Below are positions 8,314-16,462 of a stretch of 64,000 nucleotides of DNA, in pieces. The position numbers were made by a program, and so were the translations under genes. This DNA is from Vibrio tapetis subsp. quintayensis. Lineage in GTDB: Bacteria > Pseudomonadota > Gammaproteobacteria > Enterobacterales > Vibrionaceae. Within the stretch, counting starts at the first letter, position 1; each line of letters begins with the position of its first letter. The notes below the pieces were generated by a model, which worked only from the letters and a program-made list of their open reading frames with translations, made no database searches and was not told where the DNA came from. The stretch spans positions 62,001 to 126,000 of the forward strand of contig NZ_JAUFQV010000012.1 of NCBI RefSeq assembly GCF_030409945.1. Reading direction: 5' to 3'.

Positions 8314-9153
8314 ATGACAATCATGAATAGTAAATTGAAAGCTGTCGCTTTGACATGCGCTGCAGTTGCTGGCTTAGCGGTGTCTGTATCGGCTAGTGCA
8401 CACCCGCGCTGGATTCTACCTTCGCACTTTACTGTATCTAAAGAGGGTGGCGATTGGTTAACTTTTGACGTGACTGCATCCCATGGTGCATTTGTGTTTG
8501 ATAAACCAGCCGGTAGCGAATCAGCACAAATTTTGATGCCAGATGGCCGCAAAGAGCGCCCTAATTTCGTGATTCGAGGAAAGCGCCGTTCAATTTTTGA
8601 CTTTGAGTTCATTGAGCAAGGCACTCATAAAGTGGCTGTAAATGGTACGCCAAGTTATTGGACGAAATACAAAGCAGGCCGTCGTGATACGGTTAAATGG
8701 CTACGCGCAAATAAAGCAGAACGCGCAGTTGATTTACCTGAGAAGTCGCGTGATGTGATCACTCAGCTAAGCTTCACCCGCGCAGAATCTTACATCACAG
8801 TTGGCAAACCAACTCAAAGTGCCCTTGAAATTGAAGGTAAGCTTCTTGAGCTTAAGCCACTTACGCACCCAGCCGATATCGTTGAAGGTGAGCCAGTTGA
8901 ATTCCAATTTTACTACAATGGCAAGCCTCAACAAGGAGTCACGGTAGATGTGACTCGCGAAGGGACTTTGTATCGTAACCAGCAAGATCAGCTTGATCTT
9001 GTGAGTGACAAAGACGGTGTCATTAAGTTTACCCCTGAAATCGCTGGTCGTTATTTATTACGAGCAAACCATAAAGGTGAGCTTGTAGGTAACCCACTGG
9101 CGGACGTTAGTAGTGTCAATGTTCACTTAACGTTTGAAGCTGTTCTGCAATAA
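8314..9153 (+). CDS. DUF4198 periplasmic protein with N-terminal His
   Basis: 279 residues. The signal peptide ends SVSASA, giving a mature protein that begins His-Pro-Arg-Trp-Ile-Leu-Pro. DUF4198 proteins share an N-terminal A-H-x-x-W pattern and are found with nickel, cobalt and other metal uptake genes. Two beta domains follow, the second from about residue 185 (VEGEPVEFQFYYNGKPQQGVTVDV). The exposed N-terminal histidine could be a metal ligand. GGGA precedes the ATG at 8314; a second ATG at 8323 is possible. A 10-bp hairpin follows in the gap before the next gene. Delivery or capture of metal in the periplasm is inferred, not shown. Confidence 0.82.
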   Translation: MTIMNSKLKAVALTCAAVAGLAVSVSASAHPRWILPSHFTVSKEGGDWLTFDVTASHGAFVFDKPAGSESAQILMPDGRKERPNFVIRGKRRSIFDFEFIEQGTHKVAVNGTPSYWTKYKAGRRDTVKWLRANKAERAVDLPEKSRDVITQLSFTRAESYITVGKPTQSALEIEGKLLELKPLTHPADIVEGEPVEFQFYYNGKPQQGVTVDVTREGTLYRNQQDQLDLVSDKDGVIKFTPEIAGRYLLRANHKGELVGNPLADVSSVNVHLTFEAVLQ

Positions 9154-9166
9154 TTTTTGTGTTTTT

Positions 9167-9191
9167 CCCACGGCTGGTTGTCAGTCGTGGG
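9167..9191 (+). other. Intercistronic stem-loop inside the metal-uptake operon
   Basis: CCCACGGCTG (9167-9176) pairs with CAGTCGTGGG (9182-9191), one G-U pair, 5-nt loop, followed by TTTCTTTGG. The T run is broken, so this could be a leaky terminator or an RNA-stabilising element that sets the ratio of DUF4198 to the later gene products. Confidence 0.5.
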
Positions 9192-9214
9192 TTTCTTTGG
9201 TTGTCGAGGTTGTT

Positions 9215-9535
9215 ATGACAAATAAAATAATACGCCCTTTTTTAGCTGTAACTCTGTTTTTTTCCATGCAAGCTCACGCGCACTTTCCATTGATGAATTG
9301 CTGGTTTGATGCCTCTAAAAATGTGGTGTGTGAAGCTGGGTATAGCGATGCCAGCAAAGCGGTTGACTACACGATTAATCTCTATGATTACGACGATAAC
9401 CTAGTTGATAAAGCGCAAACGAATAAAGCGTCTCAAGTGACTTTTAGCCAACCTCAAGGCGATTTTTACATTGTATTTGACGCGGGTCATGAAAGCCCTG
9501 TTGAAGTCGATGTTGTTGAGATCAAACAAAAATGA
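9215..9535 (+). CDS. Small periplasmic protein with N-terminal His
   Basis: 106 residues from the ATG at 9215, chosen for GAGGT just upstream and for the clear signal peptide it starts (MTNKIIRPFLAVTLFFSMQ). Cleavage after AHA leaves a mature protein of about 82 residues that begins His-Phe-Pro-Leu-Met and has two Cys (NCWF, VVCEAG), likely a disulfide. The rest is a beta sandwich-like sequence (YTINLYDYDDNLVD). The next gene starts inside its stop codon (ATGA overlap). It may correspond in position to one of the small FpvH/J proteins, but I do not recognise the family with certainty. Confidence 0.7.
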   Translation: MTNKIIRPFLAVTLFFSMQAHAHFPLMNCWFDASKNVVCEAGYSDASKAVDYTINLYDYDDNLVDKAQTNKASQVTFSQPQGDFYIVFDAGHESPVEVDVVEIKQK

Positions 9536-10116
9536 TCATTGAGCGTGTGACCCCAGATAACGGTGGCCGTGAAGGGAAATGGGTAGCTTTGTCTGTCAGC
9601 TGTATTTTACTTTGTGCTGCATTGCTGTTGTCCTTGAATCATACAGAATCCTCCACTCCTGCTGTCGCGAAACATCAAATTGCGTTAGAAGACATCGAAC
9701 AAAACTCTCTAGGATTGATCGCTGATCTGCGTCTTGCTCATGAAGAAATCAGACAATTACATGACGAACGATCTGAAAACTCTGAACGTGAACGTGACCT
9801 CTGGGCATCCATTACTGAGTTAAAAGAACTGTGGGTTGCGCCATTCATTGAGGATAAGAGTTGGCAATTTCAAGGGAAACACCAGTGGAAGCGTATTGCT
9901 CCTGGTGCATACCAAGGAATACATCAGTCTACGGACGGTGCGAAGTCTATGGTGCTGATCTCTCAACATCAGCAGCCTGAGTTATGGTTAGATTTACATA
10001 ATCACGCCAAGCCTTTTGCTAAAAAGGAAATCGAATTAACTCAAGCTCAGTTGATCGAATCCGGTTGGGTCAACATTGCCTTTAATACTCGTCATAGTGC
10101 CAACGATACGCATTAA
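9532..10116 (+). CDS. Membrane-anchored coiled-coil protein, DUF6162-like
   Basis: 194 residues. A short cytoplasmic N-terminus precedes one helix (about 18-36, ALSVSCILLCAALLLSL), then a charged coiled coil (about 48-90, ALEDIEQNSLGLIADLRLAHEE) and a C-terminal domain with several His and Trp residues (GKHQWKRIAPGAYQGIHQS, LWLDLHNHAKPF). It should be anchored in the inner membrane with most of the chain in the periplasm. The start overlaps the previous stop by ATGA. Proteins of this type (I believe DUF6162) occur next to metal ABC transporters. No function is assigned; a scaffold for the periplasmic components is a guess. Confidence 0.65.
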   Translation: MIIERVTPDNGGREGKWVALSVSCILLCAALLLSLNHTESSTPAVAKHQIALEDIEQNSLGLIADLRLAHEEIRQLHDERSENSERERDLWASITELKELWVAPFIEDKSWQFQGKHQWKRIAPGAYQGIHQSTDGAKSMVLISQHQQPELWLDLHNHAKPFAKKEIELTQAQLIESGWVNIAFNTRHSANDTH

Positions 10117-10142
10117 TTCTGCCACTCATCAGTGATAATAAT

Positions 10143-11057
10143 ATGAAAAAAATAATTTTAACGCTTCTCTCATTTTGCTTGATCACATTCTCTACCTTTT
10201 CTGCGTTTGCAAAAGAAAAGCCCGTTGTGGGCATAACGCTTCAACCTTATTACAGCTATGTGAAGGCGATTGTTGGCGACAAAATGACGGTTCTTCCGTT
10301 GGTTGATGCAGGCTTTAATGCACATAATTATCAACCTCAGCCCAATGATCTGCGTCGCTTACGAGAGATGGATATCATCGTGGTTAATGGCATTGGCCAT
10401 GATGATTTTGCCATGAAAGTGATAGCGGCAGCCGGTAAGGATGAGCTGACCGTGATTAAAGCAAATAAAGATGTGCCTCTACTGCCAGCTATTGGTCAAT
10501 CTGTTGGTAATGGTGCGGTGAACCCTCACACTTTTGTTGGTTTATCGACCACTATTCAGAAGGTGTACACGATTGCGAGCGAGCTTGGCAAAGTTGACCC
10601 TGATAACGCGAAATTCTATCGTGCCAATGCTCGAAAATACGCCACGATTTTCCGAAAAATGAAACACGAAGCGATGATGGCACTGGGTGACTTAGATACT
10701 TCAGGAATGAAAGTAGCGACGACACATAATGCCTATGGCTATTTACTACAAGAATTTGGCGTAGACGTAGCAACGGTTATAGAACCCGCTCACGGTGTTG
10801 AACCAAGTGCGAGTCAGCTACAAGAAACCATTGAAAAAATTCGTAAATCTGGAATTGATATTTTGTTTTACGAATTGAATATGCCGAACCGCTATGTCGA
10901 CACCATAGAGCAAGCAACGGGCGTTCAGCTTTATCGATTCTCTCATATGACTCACGGATCATACCAAGATGGAAAAGTCGAAGTAGAAACCGCCGCTAAT
11001 CTGGCGACCTTAGTTGAGTCGATGAAGTTTGCTGCAGCCAAAAAGGCAGGCGAGTAA
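10143..11057 (+). CDS. Metal ABC transporter substrate-binding protein 1 (ZnuA/FpvC-like)
   Basis: 304 residues with a signal peptide ending near AFA-KEKP. It is a cluster A-I binding protein: His61 (FNAHNYQPQPND), His129 (NPHTFVG) and His195 (TTHNAYGY) lie where ZnuA has its three zinc-ligand histidines, with Glu244 (FYELN) behind. The His-rich loop of classical ZnuA is missing. It is followed at once by the ATPase, whose ATG overlaps its stop. In this Fur-box operon, with a second binding protein after the permease, it matches the position of P. aeruginosa FpvC. The ligand may be iron, zinc or manganese. Confidence 0.85.
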   Translation: MKKIILTLLSFCLITFSTFSAFAKEKPVVGITLQPYYSYVKAIVGDKMTVLPLVDAGFNAHNYQPQPNDLRRLREMDIIVVNGIGHDDFAMKVIAAAGKDELTVIKANKDVPLLPAIGQSVGNGAVNPHTFVGLSTTIQKVYTIASELGKVDPDNAKFYRANARKYATIFRKMKHEAMMALGDLDTSGMKVATTHNAYGYLLQEFGVDVATVIEPAHGVEPSASQLQETIEKIRKSGIDILFYELNMPNRYVDTIEQATGVQLYRFSHMTHGSYQDGKVEVETAANLATLVESMKFAAAKKAGE

Positions 11058-11803
11058 TGGGCCCGAGTATCGAGTTAAAGCAGGTTGCGTTGAAATATGG
11101 AGACAACACCATATTGGAAAGCATCGATCACCAATTTGAGGCGGGAAAATGCCACATCGTGATGGGGCCAAATGGTGGTGGAAAAACGTCGTTGTTAAGA
11201 TCGATTTTAGGTTTAACGCCATTTACGGGTGACATCAATATTCAATGGCCTGAAAAAAAAGGGCGATTGGGTTATGTTCCTCAAAAAGCCATGTTTGAAG
11301 CCAGCCTACCGTTGACTGTGATGGATTTTATTCTGTTAAACCAAAACACATCGCCATTGTTTTGGCGTCAGAGTGAGAAAGCAAAACAACGAGCGCTTGC
11401 GCAATTATCCCGTGTGGGAATGAGTAGCCGCTGTAGCCGTCGTATGGGGCAGTTGTCTGGAGGTGAACAGCAAAGAGTGCTGTTTGCTCAAGCGTTATTG
11501 GATGACCCTGAACTCTTGGTATTAGATGAACCGACAACCGGTATGGATGAGCAAGGCGTACGCTACCTTGAGTCTTTAATCACCGAATTAGTTGCGGAAA
11601 ACCGAACCATTTTGGCCGTACACCATGATGTGAGTGCAGTACGTCGCTTGAATGGTACGGTGCACGTAGTAAATCGCCATATGGTCGACAGTGGCAGCGT
11701 TCAAGACGTTCTAACACCGGATAAGATTGAACGCTTGTTTAATCATTATTCAACTTCTCCGATGAGCGCAACTCAAGATACAAAACAGAAGGTGGCATCA
11801 TGA
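11057..11803 (+). CDS. Metal ABC transporter ATPase (FpvD/ZnuC-like)
   Basis: 248 residues with Walker A GPNGGGKTS near residue 38, signature LSGGEQQR near 135, Walker B LLVLDEPTTGMD near 158 and H-loop AVHHD. This is a cluster-9 metal-type ATPase (ZnuC, MntB, FpvD). Its ATG shares one base with the stop codon of the binding protein gene, and its stop overlaps the permease start by ATGA, so the transporter subunits should be made in fixed ratio. It energises import through the permease encoded next. Confidence 0.9.
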   Translation: MGPSIELKQVALKYGDNTILESIDHQFEAGKCHIVMGPNGGGKTSLLRSILGLTPFTGDINIQWPEKKGRLGYVPQKAMFEASLPLTVMDFILLNQNTSPLFWRQSEKAKQRALAQLSRVGMSSRCSRRMGQLSGGEQQRVLFAQALLDDPELLVLDEPTTGMDEQGVRYLESLITELVAENRTILAVHHDVSAVRRLNGTVHVVNRHMVDSGSVQDVLTPDKIERLFNHYSTSPMSATQDTKQKVAS

Positions 11804-12678
11804 TGGATATGATTCGCCAGTGGGCGATGGCAGGAGTGGAAGCTGGCTGGTTGAGTGAAAGCTTTTCGTATGCTTTTTTGGTCAACGCGCTTGTTGCCGC
11901 TTTGATGGTAGGGCCTTTATTAGGTGGTCTTGGCACATTGGTGATTGCGAAGCGTTTGGCGTTTTTCTCTGAAGCGGTTGGCCATGCGGCATTAACCGGG
12001 ATTGCACTGGGTGTGTTGTTAGGCGAAACTCCGGATAACCCAATCATCGGGTTGTTCAGCTTTTGTATGGTTTTCGCCATATTACTGCATTTTGTGAGAA
12101 ACCGAACTAACGTGCCTTACGATACGCTCGTTGGCGTATTTTTGGCTCTAGCGCTTGCCGTTGGTGCCGCCTTGTTAATGTACGTGGCTCGTAAGATAAA
12201 CATTCACCTGCTAGAAAACGTGCTATTTGGCTCAATCCTTACGGTAACGGACAATGATTTGGCTTTGTTAGCGTTAAGTTGTTTAGCGATCATTCTTGTC
12301 CTGATCCCAACCTTTAATCGCATATTGTTAACCTGTATCAGTCCCGATATAGCAAAGGTAAGAGGCTACGCCACCACATTTTATGACTATCTATTTGTCA
12401 TGATGGTGACCTTGGTAACGATAGCATCAGTAAAAATTATAGGGGCAGTATTAGTGGGTGCTTTACTGTTGATCCCTGGCGCAACAGCGCGGCTACTGAC
12501 CCAAAGTATGGGCCGGTTTGTTGTACTATCTGGCGTGTTAGCTACAGTGAGTTGTTTGATTGGCACATTGTTGCCAATGGAGCTGAAACTGCCGGTTCCT
12601 TCAGGTGCTGCCATCATCATAGTTGCGGCCATTTTCTTTTTAACTGCGACCTGTTATCGCATGATTCGTAAAGGGTAA
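11800..12678 (+). CDS. Metal ABC transporter permease (FpvE/ZnuB-like)
   Basis: 292 residues, about eight or nine helices, typical of the ABC-3 permease family. Visible family marks are 'LGGLGTLVIAKRLAFFSEAVGHAALTG' early in the chain and 'VKIIGAVLVGALLLIPGATARLL' in the C-terminal half. It starts with ATGATG overlapping the ATPase stop. With the ATPase it forms the inner-membrane importer for the metal delivered by the periplasmic proteins of this operon. Confidence 0.9.
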   Translation: MMDMIRQWAMAGVEAGWLSESFSYAFLVNALVAALMVGPLLGGLGTLVIAKRLAFFSEAVGHAALTGIALGVLLGETPDNPIIGLFSFCMVFAILLHFVRNRTNVPYDTLVGVFLALALAVGAALLMYVARKINIHLLENVLFGSILTVTDNDLALLALSCLAIILVLIPTFNRILLTCISPDIAKVRGYATTFYDYLFVMMVTLVTIASVKIIGAVLVGALLLIPGATARLLTQSMGRFVVLSGVLATVSCLIGTLLPMELKLPVPSGAAIIIVAAIFFLTATCYRMIRKG

Positions 12679-12682
12679 TTTC

Positions 12683-13591
12683 ATGTTTAAACATTTTTTA
12701 CGTCGCTATCGAATGCGCACAATGAGCCGTATTTTATTTGTTTTGGCATTGGGCTTAACGAGTAAAACCGTATTGGGCAATGATATTTTAACGGCGACGC
12801 CAGTGACGTATATGTTGGCGCAGGAGTTGGTAAAGGGGACGGGCATTAACACCACTTATTTGCCGCCTAAGCGTTACAGTGTCGCAAGACTGCCTAATTG
12901 GTTTGAAACTCGAGGCGAAAAGACGGTGGCAACGGCGGCTGAAAAAGCACAGGTCGCGATTACTCTAAGTGCCGTTTGGCCGCAAGACCCGTTATTTATT
13001 CATGCAAGGCAAGCCAATATCCGCTTAGTGGAAATTGACGCGAGCCAAGCTATTTCACCTAGAGCGACCGGCGTAGCGGCAATCCAGTTAGATGATGGCT
13101 CTATATCACCTTACATGTGGCTTAATCCAGCGAACTTGAGCCGAATGGCCATGATTGTGAGTGATGACCTAAAGAAAGTATGGCCGCAACATGCGCAGTT
13201 AATTGGAGATAACCGACAAGCGTTGATACGTAACGTGAGATCATTGATAAATCGCCAGCAGACGGCATTGCAAGAAGCGGAAATAGACACCGTTTTGCTG
13301 CTGTCTTCTGATTTAGAAGATTTTGCCGCGGGTCACCAGTTGTTTGTGGTCGAAAGGTTGACCAAGCAAGAGTTAGATTGGACCGAAGAAGACAAACAAC
13401 AGATACGCCAATTATTGGAAGAAGATCCGAGTGTTTGGGTTCTGACATCGCGTAAGATGAACGCAAACTTAGCTCAACTACTTGGTGAGCATTCTAACGT
13501 TTTGGTCGTGGACAATATTGATCGCTGGGGCAGTAAAGGCATAAGTGGAGAAGAAGCCCTTAACCGCTGGGACATTACTACTCTGCCATAG
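12683..13591 (+). CDS. Second ZnuA-like binding protein lacking metal-ligand histidines (FpvF position)
   Basis: 302 residues, starting 4 bases after the permease with AAGGG upstream. After a basic N-terminus a signal sequence (MSRILFVLALGLTSKTVLG) leads to a binding-protein fold with ZnuA-like order. The three ligand positions are lost: the usual D/N-x-H-x-W-x-x-P segment reads SPYMWLNP (Tyr in place of His), the first site reads YLPPKRYS, and the third reads SSDLEDF. It therefore probably binds something other than a bare metal ion, perhaps a chelate, or acts as a chaperone. In P. aeruginosa the fpvCDEF transporter also has a second binding protein as its last gene. A terminator follows. 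Confidence 0.75.
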   Translation: MFKHFLRRYRMRTMSRILFVLALGLTSKTVLGNDILTATPVTYMLAQELVKGTGINTTYLPPKRYSVARLPNWFETRGEKTVATAAEKAQVAITLSAVWPQDPLFIHARQANIRLVEIDASQAISPRATGVAAIQLDDGSISPYMWLNPANLSRMAMIVSDDLKKVWPQHAQLIGDNRQALIRNVRSLINRQQTALQEAEIDTVLLLSSDLEDFAAGHQLFVVERLTKQELDWTEEDKQQIRQLLEEDPSVWVLTSRKMNANLAQLLGEHSNVLVVDNIDRWGSKGISGEEALNRWDITTLP

Positions 13592-13637
13592 TGTGAATAA
13601 CCAGATGAGAAGTTAGAAAGAACAGAAAGTACAAACG

Positions 13638-13676
13638 CAGCCAGTTCATATTGATTAATGAACTGGCTGTTTTTTT
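13638..13676 (+). terminator. Terminator of the Fur-box metal-uptake operon
   Basis: Perfect 12-bp stem CAGCCAGTTCAT (13638-13649) with ATGAACTGGCTG (13658-13669), 8-nt loop, then seven T. It lies 47 bases after the last gene and ends the nine-gene operon. Confidence 0.92.
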
Positions 13677-13721
13677 AGGTTTTTATTTAAGTCTCTTCGC
13701 TATGCTTCTTAAAGTCTGTCA

Positions 13722-15287
13722 TTAACTGGCTTGTTCACTTTGCTCAACGTTGGGTTGGCTGACATGCAGTGATTTTTCCTGACGAGAAAAGAACATAAAA
13801 GTGGCGGCCATCGCTACGTAACCAAAGGTCACATCTGGGTTTGGCATAATAGCCAGTGTATGAGCATGGATTAGGCCAATGCCACTAGCAAATGCGGCGA
13901 GCAGTGCTGCAACCGCTGCATTCTTGGATTGCCTTTCAATAGCAAATACCGCCATGCTACAAAGTAACATGCCCGATAATATAGAGCCTGAACCTAGTCG
14001 CTCTAACCCAACGTACAGAACGTTACTGTTGGCAAGGGTATCCATGCCGAGTTGAGCCGCATTCGTTCCTGCGGCATTTAACGCAGAATCCACCATGGTC
14101 TTTGCCCATTCCGCGATACTAGGAATGAATGCCAATATAATTGCTGGTGCATGTTTTGGTGAACAAACTTGAAAAGCTTGCGAACCGATCAACAAACCGA
14201 TGTACAGCAATATAGGGAGAATGGCTGGCAATGGAATAAGTGCCAATAGCAGGCTGATAACACCAAACATACAGATTGCACCAACGCTGATGCCCGTTGC
14301 CATGGAGTAGCCAATACGAGCCCCTATACTCTTCCAACCTGGGTGACCAATATAAACAGCTGGTGGGAACGGGCTACCAAAGCTTGCACCAACCAAAGCG
14401 CCGATGCCATCGGCCAGCAACACTTGGCGAAGGTTGTAGCTGTCTCCGGCTGATTCTGCGCTTTCTACGTTATTCATGGCTTCAACAAAGTTGAAAATAC
14501 CCAGTGGAATCGCCGTTGCCAAAAACGGAGTCACTACCAATAAACCTGTCATGACATCAAGTGAGAAAAGAGGGAAATAGAATGAAATGTTCTCATTTGC
14601 CGCTTGTAAGTTTTCAATGGCGACAACGTCTTGGCCGAATAATAATCCGCCCCATCCTAATGCAACGCCAACCACCATAATGGCTAACCCGCTGGGAATA
14701 CCAAATGGCAGTTTATAATTACCAGCCCAGGTCACTAAGATCAACGCAAGCGCAATCAGTGAAATCCAAGGCGTTTCGAACATGCTAAACGCAGGGCCCA
14801 TCGATATGAAGGCAATAGAAATCCCTGCGAGGGTGCCTAGCATGGCGGCTTTGGGAGTAAAGCGGCGTACAGCAGGCCCAACAAAAGCGCCGATGATGAC
14901 AATAATACCAATAATGAAACACCAAGCGAGGCCAGCTTGCCACGCAATGATTGGGTCATTCGTTTTTAAGTAAGTAGGTAGCATCACCAAGAAGACGACA
15001 ACAAACATGTGAGGCACTGATGGGCCATAAGGTAGAGCGGTAACATCGGTGCGGTTTTCTTTTTTTGCAAGACGATAGGCCATGTAAGCGTAATAGAGAT
15101 TGCCCAACGGTAGCGCGAGGCCTAATGCTGGAAGTATTCTTCCAAAGACTAAGTCGTCTGGGAAGTTGAGTACTAACAGTGAAAGCTGGGTGAGTACCAT
15201 TACGTTGAGCAAGACATTAGTGAAAAGCCCAAAAAAGCCATTCCAATCACTTTTTTGCCACAGGGGAATGTGAGTATTATTCATCAT
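13722..15287 (-). CDS. Xanthine/uracil-type (NCS2/AzgA-like) permease
   Basis: About 521 residues from the ATG at 15287, which has AAGGA four bases upstream (a second ATG follows directly). Twelve or more helices; early segment 'DVTALPYGPSVPHMF' recalls the half-helix motif of AzgA and other SLC23-type nucleobase transporters, and 'FVEAMNNVESAESAGDSYN' recalls the E/N-rich motif of the same group. It is encoded 29 bases after the cysteine hydrolase gene, so the two are one operon. The substrate is unknown; a ureide, biuret or purine breakdown product fits the partner enzyme. Confidence 0.7.
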   Translation of the reverse strand: MMNNTHIPLWQKSDWNGFFGLFTNVLLNVMVLTQLSLLVLNFPDDLVFGRILPALGLALPLGNLYYAYMAYRLAKKENRTDVTALPYGPSVPHMFVVVFLVMLPTYLKTNDPIIAWQAGLAWCFIIGIIVIIGAFVGPAVRRFTPKAAMLGTLAGISIAFISMGPAFSMFETPWISLIALALILVTWAGNYKLPFGIPSGLAIMVVGVALGWGGLLFGQDVVAIENLQAANENISFYFPLFSLDVMTGLLVVTPFLATAIPLGIFNFVEAMNNVESAESAGDSYNLRQVLLADGIGALVGASFGSPFPPAVYIGHPGWKSIGARIGYSMATGISVGAICMFGVISLLLALIPLPAILPILLYIGLLIGSQAFQVCSPKHAPAIILAFIPSIAEWAKTMVDSALNAAGTNAAQLGMDTLANSNVLYVGLERLGSGSILSGMLLCSMAVFAIERQSKNAAVAALLAAFASGIGLIHAHTLAIMPNPDVTFGYVAMAATFMFFSRQEKSLHVSQPNVEQSEQAS

Positions 15288-15316
15288 ATTTTCCTTTAGA
15301 TGTTTAGGGGGCATGG

Positions 15317-15982
15317 TTAGTTGTTAAGTGCGTTAAGGATGTCTTGTGAGTGAGAAACCCATCCGACAATGGCACCTTGTGCTTGGATCATATCGAGTGC
15401 GTATTTTTGAAATTCAGGAAAGTAAGACGCAACACAATCTTCAGGGATGATGCACTCGTAACCTCTGTCATTGGCTTCTCGTGCCGTTGTGTTCACGCAC
15501 ACTTCAGTGGTAACACCACAAATAATAAGAGTCTTTATTTGCTGACTTTGTAAGATCAAGTGCAGATCGGTTTGGTAGAAAGCCCCTTTACCGGGTTTGT
15601 CTATGATAGGTTCGCCGTTAATTGGATAGAGTTCAGGAATGATGTCGTGTCCGTATTCCCCTCTAATGAGAATCCGTCCTTTGGGGCTGTCAGTGCCGAT
15701 GAACGTGTGACCTCCACGTGTCAGTTTCGCTGGTGGACAGTCTAAAAGGTCTGGTCTGTGGCCCTCTCTGGTATGAATGACGGTTAGTCCTATACTACGG
15801 GCCTTTTCTAATACCGCCATACAGGGTTCAATCGCACTTCTTACTAGGCTGACGTCGTTACCCAGAGCTTCGCCAAACCCTCCTGGTTCAACGAAGTCAC
15901 GCTGCATATCAACCAAAATCAGCGCGGTAGACTTTGCTTCGAAAGGGAGTGGGAAGGGTTTAGCATTAAATGTGTTTTGCAT
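15317..15982 (-). CDS. Biuret-hydrolase-like cysteine hydrolase (isochorismatase superfamily)
   Basis: 221 residues. The catalytic triad of the superfamily is in place: Asp25 (LVDMQRDF), Lys129 (IIDKPGKGAF) and Cys162 (GVTTEVCVNTTARE). Segments REGHRPDLLDCPPAKL, RGEYGHDIIPEL and CVASYFPEFQKYALDMI are typical of biuret hydrolase (BiuH) and its close relatives rather than nicotinamidase. Such enzymes split a carbamoyl C-N bond and release ammonia. It is the first gene of an operon with a nucleobase-type permease. Other carbamoyl-amide substrates, such as ureidoacrylate-like compounds, remain possible. Confidence 0.78.
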   Translation of the reverse strand: MQNTFNAKPFPLPFEAKSTALILVDMQRDFVEPGGFGEALGNDVSLVRSAIEPCMAVLEKARSIGLTVIHTREGHRPDLLDCPPAKLTRGGHTFIGTDSPKGRILIRGEYGHDIIPELYPINGEPIIDKPGKGAFYQTDLHLILQSQQIKTLIICGVTTEVCVNTTAREANDRGYECIIPEDCVASYFPEFQKYALDMIQAQGAIVGWVSHSQDILNALNN

Positions 15983-16462
15983 AGTATCGTTACCTCTTTG
16001 ATGTATTAGGTAACTTTAGCGATAAGCACGCATTGGCATTGCACTTAGTTTGGTAGTTGTGAAGTTGGTTTTGTAAATTTTAGAATCGTTGCGGTAAAAG
16101 CGAGATAAAAAAACAAAAAGGCTCAGCTAGGGACAGGGACGCTAAGGATAAGAGTGTTAGAGGTCAGAATATGAGGCACAAAAAAAGCCGAATCATCGGC
16201 TTTTCATTTTATAGAGTTAGATCGTTATTCTGTTCTATATTTTATTTTTATTCTGGTAGTGCCAGTAAAGAATTCGCAAGCGAAGGTGCTAAATTCTGTA
16301 TTCAACATAACGAGATTTGACTGGTGTGTAAATGCCTATTTTATGAACTACTGGAAGAATTTATATATATCTGTGGAAATTGAAGTAGCATCACTTTTTA
16401 GGTGGCTCTGTTACATGGTTTGTATAATAGCCAAAACAGATTATGTTGTATGGCTGTGCTGG
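15983..16462. other. Gap between the hydrolase and dnaE2, no gene seen
   Basis: 480 bases hold the promoter side of the hydrolase operon (15983-16179), a strong terminator for the imuA-imuB-dnaE2 operon (16180-16204), and about 258 AT-rich bases between that terminator and the dnaE2 stop. A plus-strand frame at 16259-16492 runs antisense into dnaE2 and looks spurious. Confidence 0.6.
16180..16204 (-). terminator. Terminator of the imuA-imuB-dnaE2 operon
   Basis: Perfect 9-bp stem AAAAGCCGA (16183-16191) with TCGGCTTTT (16196-16204), 4-nt loop. Read on the minus strand it is followed by a run of seven T (complement of the A run from 16180). It lies unusually far, about 260 bases, downstream of the dnaE2 stop. 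Confidence 0.8.

Noticed and set aside
15983..16040. Sigma-54/NtrC-type promoter before the hydrolase operon
   Set aside because: TGGCATTGCA-like bases are present but the spacing and orientation do not fit TGGCAC-N5-TTGC.
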